Below are positions 9,160 to 17,299 of a DNA stretch of 64,000 nt, one piece after another. The DNA is taken from the NCBI RefSeq assembly GCF_007830115.1, contig NZ_VLKP01000005.1, positions 124,001-188,000 of the forward strand, written 5' to 3'. Position 1 is the stretch's first letter, and the number at the start of each line of letters is the position of its first letter. Made by a program: the position numbers and the translations under genes. The notes below the pieces were generated by a model. That model had not been told where the DNA came from. It saw only the letters and a program-made list of their open reading frames with translations, and searched no databases. Source of the stretch: Aerolutibacter ruishenii. Its GTDB lineage: Bacteria; Pseudomonadota; Gammaproteobacteria; Xanthomonadales; Xanthomonadaceae.

Positions 9160-10848
9160 TTACTCGCCCTTGTTGCCCAGCTGCTCGCGCAGCAGCGCAC
9201 CCAGCTTGGTGGTGCCGCTGGAGGCCTCGGCGGACTGGCGGTTGTAATCGGCCATTGCCTCGGCCTCTTCCGCGTAGTCCTTGGCCTTGATCGACAGCTG
9301 CATGGAACGGCCCTTGCGGTCGTTGCCGATGATCTTGGCTTCGACTTCCTGGCCGACCTTCAGGTGCTGCGAGGCGTCGTCGATGCGCTCGCGGGCGATG
9401 TCGCGGGCCGCGATGTAGCCCTCGATGCCGCCTTCCAGCTCGACGGTGGCGCCCTTGGCGTCGACTTCCTTCACGATGCCCTTGACGATCGAGCCCTTGG
9501 CGTTGGAGGCAACGAAGTGGCCCATCGGGTCCTGCTCCAGCTGCTTGATGCCCAGGCTGATGCGCTCGCGCTCCGGATCAACGGCCAGCACCACGGCTTC
9601 CAGCGTGTCGCCCTTCTTGTAGTTGCGGACCACGTCTTCGCCGGTGGTGTTCCAGCTGATGTCCGACAGGTGCACCAGGCCGTCGATGCCACCGTCCAGG
9701 CCGATGAAGATGCCGAAGTCGGTGATCGACTTGATCTGGCCTTCCACCTTGTCGCCCTTCTTGTGCAGCACGGAGAAGGTTTCCCACGGGTTGCTGGTGA
9801 CCTGCTTCATGCCCAGCGAGATGCGGCGACGCTCCTCGTCCACGTCCAGGACCATGACCTGGACCTCGTCGCCGACCTGCACGATCTTGGACGGATTGAC
9901 GTTCTTGTTGGTCCAGTCCATCTCGGACACGTGCACCAGGCCTTCCACGCCCGGCTCGATCTCGACGAACGCACCGTAATCGGTGACGTTGGAGACCTTG
10001 CCGAACACGCGGGTGTTGGCCGGGTAGCGACGGGCGATGTTGTCCCACGGATCCTCGCCCAGCTGCTTCAGGCCCAGGCTGACGCGGTTGCGCTCGCGGT
10101 CGTACTTGAGCACGCGGACGTCGAGCTCGGCGCCGACTTCAACGACTTCGGACGGATGGCGCACGCGCTTCCAGGCCATGTCGGTGATGTGCAGCAGGCC
10201 ATCGATGCCGCCCAGGTCGACGAACGCACCGTAATCGGTGAGGTTCTTGACGACACCCTTGAGGATGGCGCCCTCGACCAGCTTCTCGAGCAGCTGCTCG
10301 CGCTCTTCCGAATGCTCGCTCTCGACCACCGCGCGGCGGGAGACGACGATGTTGTTGCGCTTGCGGTCCAGCTTGATGAGCTTGAACTCGAGTTCCTTGC
10401 CTTCCAGGTAGGTCGAGTCGCGCACCGGGCGCACGTCGACCAGCGAACCCGGCAGGAAGCCGCGGACATCCTTGATGTCGACGGTGAAGCCGCCCTTGAC
10501 CTTGCCGCTGATGCGGCCGGTGATGGTCTCGTTCTTCTCGAGGGCTTCCTCGAGTTCGTCCCACACCATGGCGCGCTTGGCCTTCTCGCGCGACAGGACG
10601 GTTTCGCCAAAGCCGTTCTCGATGGAGTCGAGGGCAACCTTCACCTGGTCGCCGATGCCCACGTCGATTTCGCCGGCGTCGTTACGGAACTGTTCGATCG
10701 GCACGATGCCTTCGGACTTCAGGCCGGCGTTGATCACGACCACGTCGCCGCGGACGTCGACAACGGTACCGACGACGATGGCGCCCGGCTTCAGCTTGGT
10801 CAGGAATTGCTGACTCTGCTCGAACAGTTCTGCAAATGATTCGGTCAT
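9160..10848 (-). CDS. rpsA: 30S ribosomal protein S1
   Basis: A 562-residue S1 protein, the usual length for gammaproteobacteria, with six consecutive OB-fold S1 repeats. Repeats 3 to 6 are the clearest, marked by phrases such as [18 protein letters not shown] and [20 protein letters not shown]1 binds mRNA leaders on the 30S subunit and is needed to start translation of structured messages. The start is placed at the ATG giving [12 protein letters not shown], which matches the family; an upstream in-frame extension to 10917 is rejected. The bases just before this ATG (AGTATTACTCCA) contain no Shine-Dalgarno sequence. It lies between cmk and ihfB, the conserved order. Confidence 0.97.
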   Translation of the reverse strand: MTESFAELFEQSQQFLTKLKPGAIVVGTVVDVRGDVVVINAGLKSEGIVPIEQFRNDAGEIDVGIGDQVKVALDSIENGFGETVLSREKAKRAMVWDELEEALEKNETITGRISGKVKGGFTVDIKDVRGFLPGSLVDVRPVRDSTYLEGKELEFKLIKLDRKRNNIVVSRRAVVESEHSEEREQLLEKLVEGAILKGVVKNLTDYGAFVDLGGIDGLLHITDMAWKRVRHPSEVVEVGAELDVRVLKYDRERNRVSLGLKQLGEDPWDNIARRYPANTRVFGKVSNVTDYGAFVEIEPGVEGLVHVSEMDWTNKNVNPSKIVQVGDEVQVMVLDVDEERRRISLGMKQVTSNPWETFSVLHKKGDKVEGQIKSITDFGIFIGLDGGIDGLVHLSDISWNTTGEDVVRNYKKGDTLEAVVLAVDPERERISLGIKQLEQDPMGHFVASNAKGSIVKGIVKEVDAKGATVELEGGIEGYIAARDIARERIDDASQHLKVGQEVEAKIIGNDRKGRSMQLSIKAKDYAEEAEAMADYNRQSAEASSGTTKLGALLREQLGNKGE

Positions 10849-11048
10849 TGGAGTAATACTCGGTTGAACACACGGGCCGCACCGGTTGGCAGGCCATCTG
10901 GATTGATGGTCAAGCAAGCCGTGGTCGACCCACCCATTGATGTGGTGCGATGTGGCTGCACCATGTGTTGGTTGGTCATATCCGCCCGCGGGATTGCGGG
11001 TCGGGGCTTCTGCTGCGAAGGATTCCGCCTGTGGCGTGAAGTGGAACG

Positions 11049-11729
11049 TCAGCGCGCCGGCACGATGGCCAGCACGCGTTGCACGACTTCGTCGATGCCT
11101 TGGCCGGTAGTGTCGATGTGGACGGCGTCATCGGCCGGCCGCAACGGAGCCACCGCGCGACTGGCATCGCGGGCGTCACGGGCAAGGATCTCCCGTAGCA
11201 GACCGTCAAATGTAACGGAAACCCCTTTATCCTTCAACTGCTTATAGCGCCTCCCGGCCCGCTCCTCGGCGCTGGCGGTCAGGAACACCTTGAAGGCGGC
11301 ATCCGGGAAGATGACCGTACCCATGTCCCGACCGTCCGCGACCAGCCCCGGGGCTCGGCGGAACGCCCGCTGCCGGTCCTTGAGCGCAGCCCGGACCTCC
11401 GGCACGGCGGCGATGGCCGAGGCAGCGGCGCCCGCGGTCTCGGTGCGCAGTTCATCGGTGGCATCGACCCCGTCCACGATGATCCGCAACTCGCGGGTGT
11501 CTTCGTCTTCGATAAAGCGGATATCGGTATCGAACGTGCACCGAACCAGCGCCGACGGGTCGGCGAGGTCAATGTCGCCCCACCCGGCAGCCACCCCCAC
11601 GGCGCGGTACAGCGCGCCTGAATCCAGGTAGTGCCACCCAAGCCTCTGGGCGACGAGCCGACTGACAGTGCCCTTGCCGGAGCCGGAGGGACCATCAATG
11701 GTGAGTACGGGGATTTGAGTCTCTGTCAT
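11049..11729 (-). CDS. cmk: cytidylate kinase
   Basis: A 226-residue nucleoside monophosphate kinase. The P-loop is GPSGSGKGT near residue 13. The CMP-binding region [11 protein letters not shown] follows at about residue 37, and the nucleotide-site motif [13 protein letters not shown] at about residue 130. It phosphorylates CMP and dCMP to the diphosphates in the cytoplasm. The ATG at 11729 gives the standard N-terminus; the frame remains open upstream into the inverted-repeat element but that stretch has no homologous character. It is the first gene of the cmk-rpsA-ihfB order, with 200 bases between it and rpsA. Confidence 0.95.
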   Translation of the reverse strand: MTETQIPVLTIDGPSGSGKGTVSRLVAQRLGWHYLDSGALYRAVGVAAGWGDIDLADPSALVRCTFDTDIRFIEDEDTRELRIIVDGVDATDELRTETAGAAASAIAAVPEVRAALKDRQRAFRRAPGLVADGRDMGTVIFPDAAFKVFLTASAEERAGRRYKQLKDKGVSVTFDGLLREILARDARDASRAVAPLRPADDAVHIDTTGQGIDEVVQRVLAIVPAR

Positions 11730-11785
11730 GCCGGAGATTATGCACCCCACCACCCCTGCTTTTGCTTTCCCCTCCGGCACCGGAT

Positions 11786-11914
11786 GGCAGGGTGGGTGTC
11801 GGGGCGCATGGGGTTGCGGAAAGCAGGCCATGGATGGCCTGCGTCGGCGACTCGGCGCAGGATGCGCCGACGGAGCCGAGCAGCGACCCCATGCGCCCCG
11901 ACACCCACCCTGCC
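11786..11914. repeat. 129-bp element with 28-bp perfect inverted arms and nested hairpins
   Basis: The left arm (11786-11813) is the exact reverse complement of the right arm (11887-11914), 28 of 28 bases. Inside lie smaller palindromes: GCAGGCCAT/ATGGCCTGC (11823-11842), and CGTCGGCG/CGCCGACG (11842-11849 with 11864-11871). As RNA or extruded DNA it would form a long stem with a branched head. It sits between the divergent cmk and rpmJ genes. No transposase or target-site duplication is evident. It could be a REP/MITE-like repeat, but no second copy occurs in the window. Confidence 0.75.
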
Positions 11915-11933
11915 CCCCCAACTACTCAACCAC

Positions 11934-11963
11934 TTGAACATACTGAAAAACCCAAGCTAGAAT
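11934..11963 (+). promoter_or_regulatory. candidate sigma-70 promoter for rpmJ
   Basis: A -35 element TTGAAC (11934-11939) and a -10 element TAGAAT (11958-11963) are separated by 18 bases. This predicts a start near 11970 and a leader of about 35 bases. It is AT-rich against a GC-rich background and immediately follows the inverted-repeat element. GAGG at 11995-11998 is the ribosome site for rpmJ. Confidence 0.55.
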
Positions 11964-12004
11964 AGCGGGCTAATTTTCCCCATTCCCGTTTGCCGAGGTC
12001 TGTC

Positions 12005-12130
12005 ATGAAGGTCCTGAACTCCCTGAAGTCGGCGAAGGCCCGCCACCGCGACTGCAAGGTCGTTCGCCGCCGTGGCAAGGTCTTCGTGATCTGCAAGTCG
12101 AACCCGCGTTTCAAGGCGCGCCAGCGCTGA
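12005..12130 (+). CDS. rpmJ: 50S ribosomal protein L36, YkgO (zinc-independent) type
   Basis: A 41-residue, strongly basic protein ([18 protein letters not shown]... ending FKARQR), full length for the alternative L36 family. Compared with the zinc-binding L36 of E. coli, the C-C-C-H zinc set is not intact. Only C17 and C30 remain, H14 stands near where the first cysteine would be, and phenylalanine replaces the last histidine. This matches the C-minus form used where zinc is limiting. It stands alone, far from the ribosomal-protein operons, with its own promoter and a ribosome site GAGG seven bases upstream. A hairpin at 12184-12211 closes the unit. Confidence 0.95.
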   Translation: MKVLNSLKSAKARHRDCKVVRRRGKVFVICKSNPRFKARQR

Positions 12131-12183
12131 GAGCCGCGGCGGCGCCCCTGCCCGGCATGCCCGGAGCGGGTCGGCACCACGAC

Positions 12184-12211
12184 CGGAAAGCCGCCGCAAG
12201 GCGGCTTTCCG
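12184..12211. terminator. hairpin with GCAA tetraloop after rpmJ
   Basis: A perfect 12-bp stem (12184-12195 with 12200-12211) is closed by a GCAA loop of the stable GNRA class. No T run follows, so it may act as an RNA 3'-end stabiliser or a weak terminator between rpmJ and the next gene. Confidence 0.6.
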
Positions 12212-12328
12212 CGTTATGGGCCGTACCGCGGGCCATCCCCGGGAACTGATAGCGTGACGTCCGCACGCTGCCGCGCCCCCGGTGGCTGTGCGTACAATCC
12301 TGCAAACCACCAGGTAGGGAGTGCCACC

Positions 12329-12712
12329 ATGAAGACCCGCATCTTAGCCGCTTCGCTTCTTACCCTGCTGGGCCTGGCAGGGGCTGCCGTCGCCCAGGAC
12401 ACCGCTGTCATCGACGCCAGTGGCCAGGCCAGCACGGTGACCACGGGCGATACGCTGCTGATCGAGCGCGTGCAGGATGAGAACAAGGCGGCCATGCCGG
12501 CCCGTGGCATGACCATGGCCCAGGTGGAAGCCCGCTACGGCGCCCCCGGCGAAAAGCTGGAGCCACGCGGCGGCCAGAAACGCCAGTGGCCGACCATCAA
12601 TCGCTGGACCTACCCCGATTTCGTCGTCTACTTCGAAAAGTCCAAGGTCATCGATGCCGTCGCCGTGAAGGCGGATGCGACCGAGGTCGGCCCGAAGCCC
12701 CCTATCCGTTGA
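12329..12712 (+). CDS. small exported protein with BamE/SmpA-like core
   Basis: A 127-residue protein with a clear Sec signal peptide: basic start MKTR, hydrophobic core to about residue 20 and predicted cleavage at AVA-QD. The mature part contains GMTMAQVEARYGAPGEKLEP followed by alternating strands (TYPDFVVYFEKSKVIDAV). This resembles the helix-then-sheet pattern of SmpA/OmlA (BamE) domains. There is no lipobox, so it is probably soluble in the periplasm. Function is unknown. A possible -10 box TACAAT lies at 12293-12298. aguA starts 13 bases after its stop, so the two may be co-transcribed. Confidence 0.65.
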   Translation: MKTRILAASLLTLLGLAGAAVAQDTAVIDASGQASTVTTGDTLLIERVQDENKAAMPARGMTMAQVEARYGAPGEKLEPRGGQKRQWPTINRWTYPDFVVYFEKSKVIDAVAVKADATEVGPKPPIR

Positions 12713-12724
12713 TTTCGCCTACCG

Positions 12725-13762
12725 ATGACCGATAACGCCCTGCGCTTCCCCGCGGAATGGGAACCCCAGTCCGCCGTCCTGATTGCCTGGCCCAATGCCG
12801 ACACCGACTGGGCCGACCGCCTCGGCGATGTGGAAGAAACCTACATCGCGCTGGTCGCGGCCATCACCCGCTTCCAGCCGGCGCTGGTGTGCGTGGCCGA
12901 TGATGACGTGGAAGCGTATGCCCGCGCCCGCCTTGCGTCGGCACGGATCGATATGGGCCGCGTCACCTTCATCACCGCACCGTATGACGACACCTGGCTG
13001 CGCGATTCGGGCCCGATTTCGCTCAAGCGCGCCGGGGGCGGCTTCACCCTGCTCGACTTCCGGTTCACCGGCTGGGGCGGCAAGTACGAAGCGAACCAGG
13101 ACGACGAACTGGTCGAGCATCTCGACGAACAGGGAATTTTCGTTAACAGTGATCGGCAACGCATTGATTTTGCACTGGAAGGCGGTGCGATCGAAACCGA
13201 TGGCAACGGCACCCTGCTGACAACCTGGAAGTGCCTGAGCGAACGCCATCCGGGCCATCCACGGGAGGAGTTGACCGCCAAGCTCGCCGGCTGGCTGCAC
13301 CAGGATCGCGTGCTGTGGCTGGATCACGGCTACCTGGAGGGCGACGACACCGACGCCCACATCGACACCCTCGCCCGTTTCGCGGCAGAGGACGCGATCG
13401 TCTACCAGGGGTGCAGCGACTCCAGCGATGACCATTACGCGGAGCTGCAGGCAATGGCCAGGGAACTGGCGGCGCTGCGCACGCGCAATGGCGAGGCGTA
13501 CCGCCTGTTCGAGCTGCCGTGGGCCGAGCCCATCCTGGACGAAGGCCGGCGACTGGCCGCGAGCTACGCCAACTTCCTGATCGTCAACGGCGCGGTGCTG
13601 ATGCCAGCCTATGGCGACAAAGCCGATGCCGATGCCGTGGCCGTATTGCAGAAGGCGTTCCCGGACCGGGAGATCGTGTCGGTGCCCTGTCGACCGCTGA
13701 TCTGGCAGAACGGCAGCCTGCATTGCATCACCATGCAATTGCCGGCGGGCCTGGCCGCCTGA
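12725..13762 (+). CDS. aguA: agmatine deiminase
   Basis: A 345-residue member of the peptidyl-arginine/agmatine deiminase family. Conserved segments run in order: FPAEWEPQSAVLIAWP at the start, PYDDTWLRDSGP near residue 90, LEGGAIETDG near residue 150, DAHIDTLARF near residue 210, and the catalytic cysteine C334 in LHCIT. The enzyme converts agmatine to N-carbamoylputrescine and ammonia in the cytoplasm. N-carbamoylputrescine amidase follows 167 bases later, completing the arginine-decarboxylase route to putrescine. The segment before the catalytic cysteine reads WQNGSLHC, departing from the GGGNIHC common in the family. Confidence 0.93.
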   Translation: MTDNALRFPAEWEPQSAVLIAWPNADTDWADRLGDVEETYIALVAAITRFQPALVCVADDDVEAYARARLASARIDMGRVTFITAPYDDTWLRDSGPISLKRAGGGFTLLDFRFTGWGGKYEANQDDELVEHLDEQGIFVNSDRQRIDFALEGGAIETDGNGTLLTTWKCLSERHPGHPREELTAKLAGWLHQDRVLWLDHGYLEGDDTDAHIDTLARFAAEDAIVYQGCSDSSDDHYAELQAMARELAALRTRNGEAYRLFELPWAEPILDEGRRLAASYANFLIVNGAVLMPAYGDKADADAVAVLQKAFPDREIVSVPCRPLIWQNGSLHCITMQLPAGLAA

Positions 13763-13774
13763 CCCCGCTGGGCG

Positions 13775-13797
13775 GGTGCGCCGCAATGGCGCACCTT
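13775..13797 (+). terminator. hairpin after aguA
   Basis: An 8-bp perfect stem (13775-13782 with 13788-13795) with loop GCAAT is followed by TTGT. It lies 13 bases after the aguA stop. It is probably a weak terminator or attenuator, since aguB follows on the same strand. Confidence 0.5.
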
Positions 13798-13929
13798 GTC
13801 GCGCGTTGCCCCATGGAGCGCATCGGGTGAACCACCCGAGCGCGTCGTCAGCAGCACCCTCATCCCCGACCCGGCACAATTAGGCGCCGCATTGATGCGC
13901 CTGTCGCCCCGCACCGGAGACCACTCCCG

Positions 13930-14820
13930 ATGGCCAAGCCCACCACCCTCCCCGTCGCCCTGATCCAGGACCGCGACCACGGCAGCCGCGAGGCCAACCT
14001 CGCCAACATCGAGGACCGCGTGGCAGAAGCCGCCAAGCGCGGCGCCCGGCTGGTGCTGCTGCAGGAGCTGCACAACGGGCCGTATTTCTGCCAGCACGAG
14101 TCGGTCAACGAGTTCGACCTGGCCGAGCCGATCCCGGGTCCAAGCACCGAGCGCCTGGGCGCGTTGGCGAAGCAGCACAAGGTGGTGCTGGTGAGCTCGC
14201 TGTTCGAAAAGCGCGCCGCCGGCCTGTACCACAACACCGCGGTGGTGTTCGATGCCGACGGCTCGACGGCCGGCAAGTACCGCAAGATGCACATTCCGGA
14301 CGATCCGGGCTTCTACGAGAAGTTCTATTTCACCCCCGGCGACATGGGCTTCGAACCGATCAACACCTCGGTCGGCCGCTTGGGCGTGATGGTGTGCTGG
14401 GACCAGTGGTACCCGGAAGGTGCGCGGCTGATGGCGCTGGCCGGCGCCGAGATGTTGCTGTACCCGACCGCGATCGGGTGGGACCCTACCGACGAACAGG
14501 CCGAGAAGGATCGCCAGCGCGATGCATGGGTGTTGAGCCACCGCGGCCATGCCGTGGCCAACGGCCTGCCGGTACTGTCGTGCAATCGCATCGGCCACGA
14601 GCAGTCGCCGATGGACGCGGCGGGCATCGATTTCTGGGGCACCAGCCACGTGCTCGGACCGCAGGGCGAGTTCATCGCCGAGGCAGGAACCACCGATGCC
14701 GAAATCCTGATGGCCGAGGTCGACATGGGACGCAGCGAGCATGTGCGCCGCATCTGGCCGTTCCTGCGCGACCGCCGCATCGATGCCTACGGCGACCTGT
14801 TGAAGCGCTACCGTGACTGA
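13930..14820 (+). CDS. aguB: N-carbamoylputrescine amidase
   Basis: A 296-residue nitrilase-superfamily amidase. The catalytic triad is visible: E46 in LLQELHNGPYF, K119 in YRKMHIPDDP, and C156 in MVCWDQWYPEG. The FYEKFYFTPGD segment after the lysine is typical of AguB and separates it from other carbon-nitrogen hydrolases. It hydrolyses N-carbamoylputrescine to putrescine, CO2 and ammonia, following AguA. The last 8 bases overlap the GTG start of the next gene, so the TraB-domain protein downstream is probably translated with it. Confidence 0.93.
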   Translation: MAKPTTLPVALIQDRDHGSREANLANIEDRVAEAAKRGARLVLLQELHNGPYFCQHESVNEFDLAEPIPGPSTERLGALAKQHKVVLVSSLFEKRAAGLYHNTAVVFDADGSTAGKYRKMHIPDDPGFYEKFYFTPGDMGFEPINTSVGRLGVMVCWDQWYPEGARLMALAGAEMLLYPTAIGWDPTDEQAEKDRQRDAWVLSHRGHAVANGLPVLSCNRIGHEQSPMDAAGIDFWGTSHVLGPQGEFIAEAGTTDAEILMAEVDMGRSEHVRRIWPFLRDRRIDAYGDLLKRYRD

Positions 14821-16051
14821 TACCAACCCGATGACCCTCGAGAACGGAGCCCCTGCCAACGGCGGCTGGCGCGATCAGCCGCACGAGATCGTGGAGCGTG
14901 ACGGCGTGCGCTATACGCTGCTGGGCACGGCGCATGTCTCGCGGGCGAGCGTGGATGCGGTGGTCGATGCGGTGAAGAACGGCACGTTCGACGCGGTGGC
15001 CGTGGAACTGGACCCGCAGCGCCTGCAAGCCATGACCGACCCGGACGCGCTGGCCAAGATGGACCTGGTGCAGGTCATCCGCAACGGCAAGACCGCGCTG
15101 TTCGCGGCCAACCTGGCGCTGGCCGCCTACCAGCGCCGCCTGGCCGAGCAGTTGGGCATCGAACCGGGCGCCGAGCTCAAGCGCGCCGTGCTGGAAGCGC
15201 GCCAGCGCGAGCTGCCAGTGCACCTGATCGACCGTGAAGTGGGGCTCACGTTCAAGCGTGCCGCCGACCGGCTGGGTTTCTGGCAGCGCGCCAAGATGGG
15301 GGGCGGCCTGCTGGCCGGCCTGTTCGTCGACGAACAGGTGGCTGACCACGACATCGAAAAGCTCAAGCAGGGTGACATCCTGGCCTCCAGCTTCAGTGAA
15401 TTCGCCTCCGACAGCCCGGAGCTGTACGACACGGTCATCGCCGAGCGCGACCGTTACATGGCGGCACGCCTGCGCGAGACCCATGGCGATGCACGGGAAG
15501 TGCTGGCGGTGGTGGGCGCGGGCCACGTGCAAGGACTGGCGCGGCACCTGCGCGAGGAGCCGCGCGCGCCCGAAATGGTTCGCGAGGAGCTCGAAGCGCT
15601 ACCGAAGAAAAGCGAAATCCCGTGGTTCACCATCGCCCTGGCCGTGTTCGTGCTGGGTGGATTTGCCTGGGGCTTCTACCGTGGCGGCCTGGACGTGGGG
15701 TCGGACCTGCTGCTTCAGTGGGTGATCGCGACCGGCGCACTGGGCGCCATTGGTTGCGCGGTGGCCGGTGGCCACCCACTGAGCATCCTGGTGGCCTTCA
15801 TCGCCTCGCCCATCACGCCGCTGCACCCCGCGCTTGCATCCGGCACGCTCAGCGCGCTGACCGAGGCATGGCTGCGCAAGCCCACCTATGCCGATTTCAT
15901 GGCCCTGCGCGATGACGTGCAGCATGTCACTGGTTGGTGGAAGAACCGTGTTGCGCGCGTGCTGCTCAATTTCTTCCTGACCAGCCTGGGCACAGCGATT
16001 GGCGTGTGGACGGGTGGATTGAAGATGCTGGGGACGCTTTTCGGCGGCTGA
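14813..16051 (+). CDS. TraB-domain membrane protein
   Basis: A 412-residue protein of the TraB/PrgY family. The N-terminal ~240 residues hold the domain marks TLLGTAHVSRAS (GxxH), AVELDPQRLQAM and AVVGAGHVQGL (second GxxH). These residues are thought to line a metal or catalytic site of the TraB/Tiki/EreA fold. The C-terminal ~150 residues hold about four membrane spans. In enterococci TraB shuts down pheromone activity; the role in proteobacteria is not established. The GTG at 14813 overlaps aguB by 8 bases. An ATG at 14831 is an alternative, and neither has a strong ribosome site. A related-fold gene lies convergently at 16131. Confidence 0.82.
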   Translation: MTDTNPMTLENGAPANGGWRDQPHEIVERDGVRYTLLGTAHVSRASVDAVVDAVKNGTFDAVAVELDPQRLQAMTDPDALAKMDLVQVIRNGKTALFAANLALAAYQRRLAEQLGIEPGAELKRAVLEARQRELPVHLIDREVGLTFKRAADRLGFWQRAKMGGGLLAGLFVDEQVADHDIEKLKQGDILASSFSEFASDSPELYDTVIAERDRYMAARLRETHGDAREVLAVVGAGHVQGLARHLREEPRAPEMVREELEALPKKSEIPWFTIALAVFVLGGFAWGFYRGGLDVGSDLLLQWVIATGALGAIGCAVAGGHPLSILVAFIASPITPLHPALASGTLSALTEAWLRKPTYADFMALRDDVQHVTGWWKNRVARVLLNFFLTSLGTAIGVWTGGLKMLGTLFGG

Positions 16052-16130
16052 TCATCACGTAGCCGGCCACTTTTGCTCGGGCTGCGGGCCCGGCACCTGC
16101 ATCACGGTCCCCTTGCGCCGATTTTGCCCG

Positions 16131-17255
16131 TCAGTAGCCGCGGCGGTCTGGCACTCGTGCGCCATCGCTTGCGAACTCGTCCAACTGGCGGACGCGAACA
16201 CCGATGGAACGGTTGAGATAATCGTCGAAAAAGGGCTTGTGGCTGGCACCCACGATGACCAGCACACGCCCGCCCGGGTGCTGGCTGACCACACGCAGGA
16301 TATTGGACACCATTACCAGGTTGCGCACGTCCCACAGGGCAATGCGTGCCTGCCCGGGTTTGCGCGGCAGGTCGCGGTCGACGAAGAGGCGCCATTCCTC
16401 ATCCAGGGTCAGTGCGCTGTATTCGGCGCTGTTCAACCACAGGTACAACGGCAGCAGGTCGTTGCCGCCGATGGCATTGCGCGTGCGCTCCCCGGCTTCC
16501 TTTACGACGCGCGCATCGGTCTGGAACGCCGCGTAGGCCTTGGACTGGCCGACGACGGGCAACAGCGCGTCAAAGACCGGCCCATACAGATCAATGCCAG
16601 GATGGTCGTCCATGCCATGGACGCGCGCCAGCTGGAACTGGCTGGCCAATCGTGCACCGATCAGCTCGTTCTCGTTGGTTGACCGGGCCAGCGCTGCGAC
16701 CCGCGTGCCCAGCGCCCCATCCAGCTTGTTCGCTGGCCACTGGCGGGCGTGATACCAGCCAAGATAATCCACCCAGGGCTTGTCCCATGCCGCCGCCGCG
16801 AGGCGGATGCAACGCTGGCTGGCGTCCGGCGTGGCAGGAAGGGCCGTCACGCATTCGGCAGCCAATGCCTTGCGCGCGCCCGCCGGGTCAACGCCCAGCG
16901 CACGTTGCTGCTCCGTCGCCAGTGCCAGGAACGATTTCCCGACGAACGAATCCAGCGCCTCGGGGTGCAGGTCAGCCTGTTGCTGCATCGCCTCGATGGC
17001 GTGCGCTGGCAGGGCCTCCACCACCACGGCAGCCGGCGCAAAACGCGACAATGCACCCACCAGGCCTTCGACATGACCGGGCGTCATGCCCTCGAGGCTC
17101 CCAAGGTGGCTCGTGGCCAGCACCAGGACCTCGGCAGGCGCATCCATGCGCTGCTTCAGGCCCTGCACGGGGGATTCCTCTGACTGCGCCACGAACGTCG
17201 TCACCAGCGCCAGTACGGCCAACATGGACGACCACTTAGATCTTGAACGGTTCAC
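16131..17255 (-). CDS. exported DUF5694-like (TraB/EreA-fold) protein
   Basis: A 374-residue protein. The GTG start with AGAGGGG upstream gives a basic N-terminus (MNRSRSK) and a hydrophobic segment (SSMLAVLALVTTFVA), so it is probably exported. The core shows VLVLATSHLGSL near residue 45, an acidic VVVEALPAH near residue 80 and VLVIVGASHKPFFDDY near residue 340. The paired xxH motifs at both ends are the pattern of the DUF5694 family, a distant TraB/EreA-like fold. Function is unknown. It converges on the TraB-domain gene with 79 bases between stops. An ATG at 17225 would remove the basic residues of the signal peptide and is less likely. Confidence 0.7.
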   Translation of the reverse strand: MNRSRSKWSSMLAVLALVTTFVAQSEESPVQGLKQRMDAPAEVLVLATSHLGSLEGMTPGHVEGLVGALSRFAPAAVVVEALPAHAIEAMQQQADLHPEALDSFVGKSFLALATEQQRALGVDPAGARKALAAECVTALPATPDASQRCIRLAAAAWDKPWVDYLGWYHARQWPANKLDGALGTRVAALARSTNENELIGARLASQFQLARVHGMDDHPGIDLYGPVFDALLPVVGQSKAYAAFQTDARVVKEAGERTRNAIGGNDLLPLYLWLNSAEYSALTLDEEWRLFVDRDLPRKPGQARIALWDVRNLVMVSNILRVVSQHPGGRVLVIVGASHKPFFDDYLNRSIGVRVRQLDEFASDGARVPDRRGY

Positions 17256-17299
17256 CCTCGACCCCTCTAGCTGAGCTTGGCGGCTGGTGGATATGGTGG

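Noticed and set aside
9364..10839. A 491-codon open frame on the plus strand opposite rpsA
   Set aside because: It is entirely antisense to ribosomal protein S1, with Asp/His/Val-rich repeats that mirror the S1 repeats.
11786..11914. Mobile element with transposase
   Set aside because: The inverted arms suggested an insertion sequence, but the interior is only 73 bases with no transposase and no visible target duplication.
11695..11965. Several 60-110 codon open frames across the inverted-repeat element
   Set aside because: They exist on both strands because of the palindromic structure and share no protein features.
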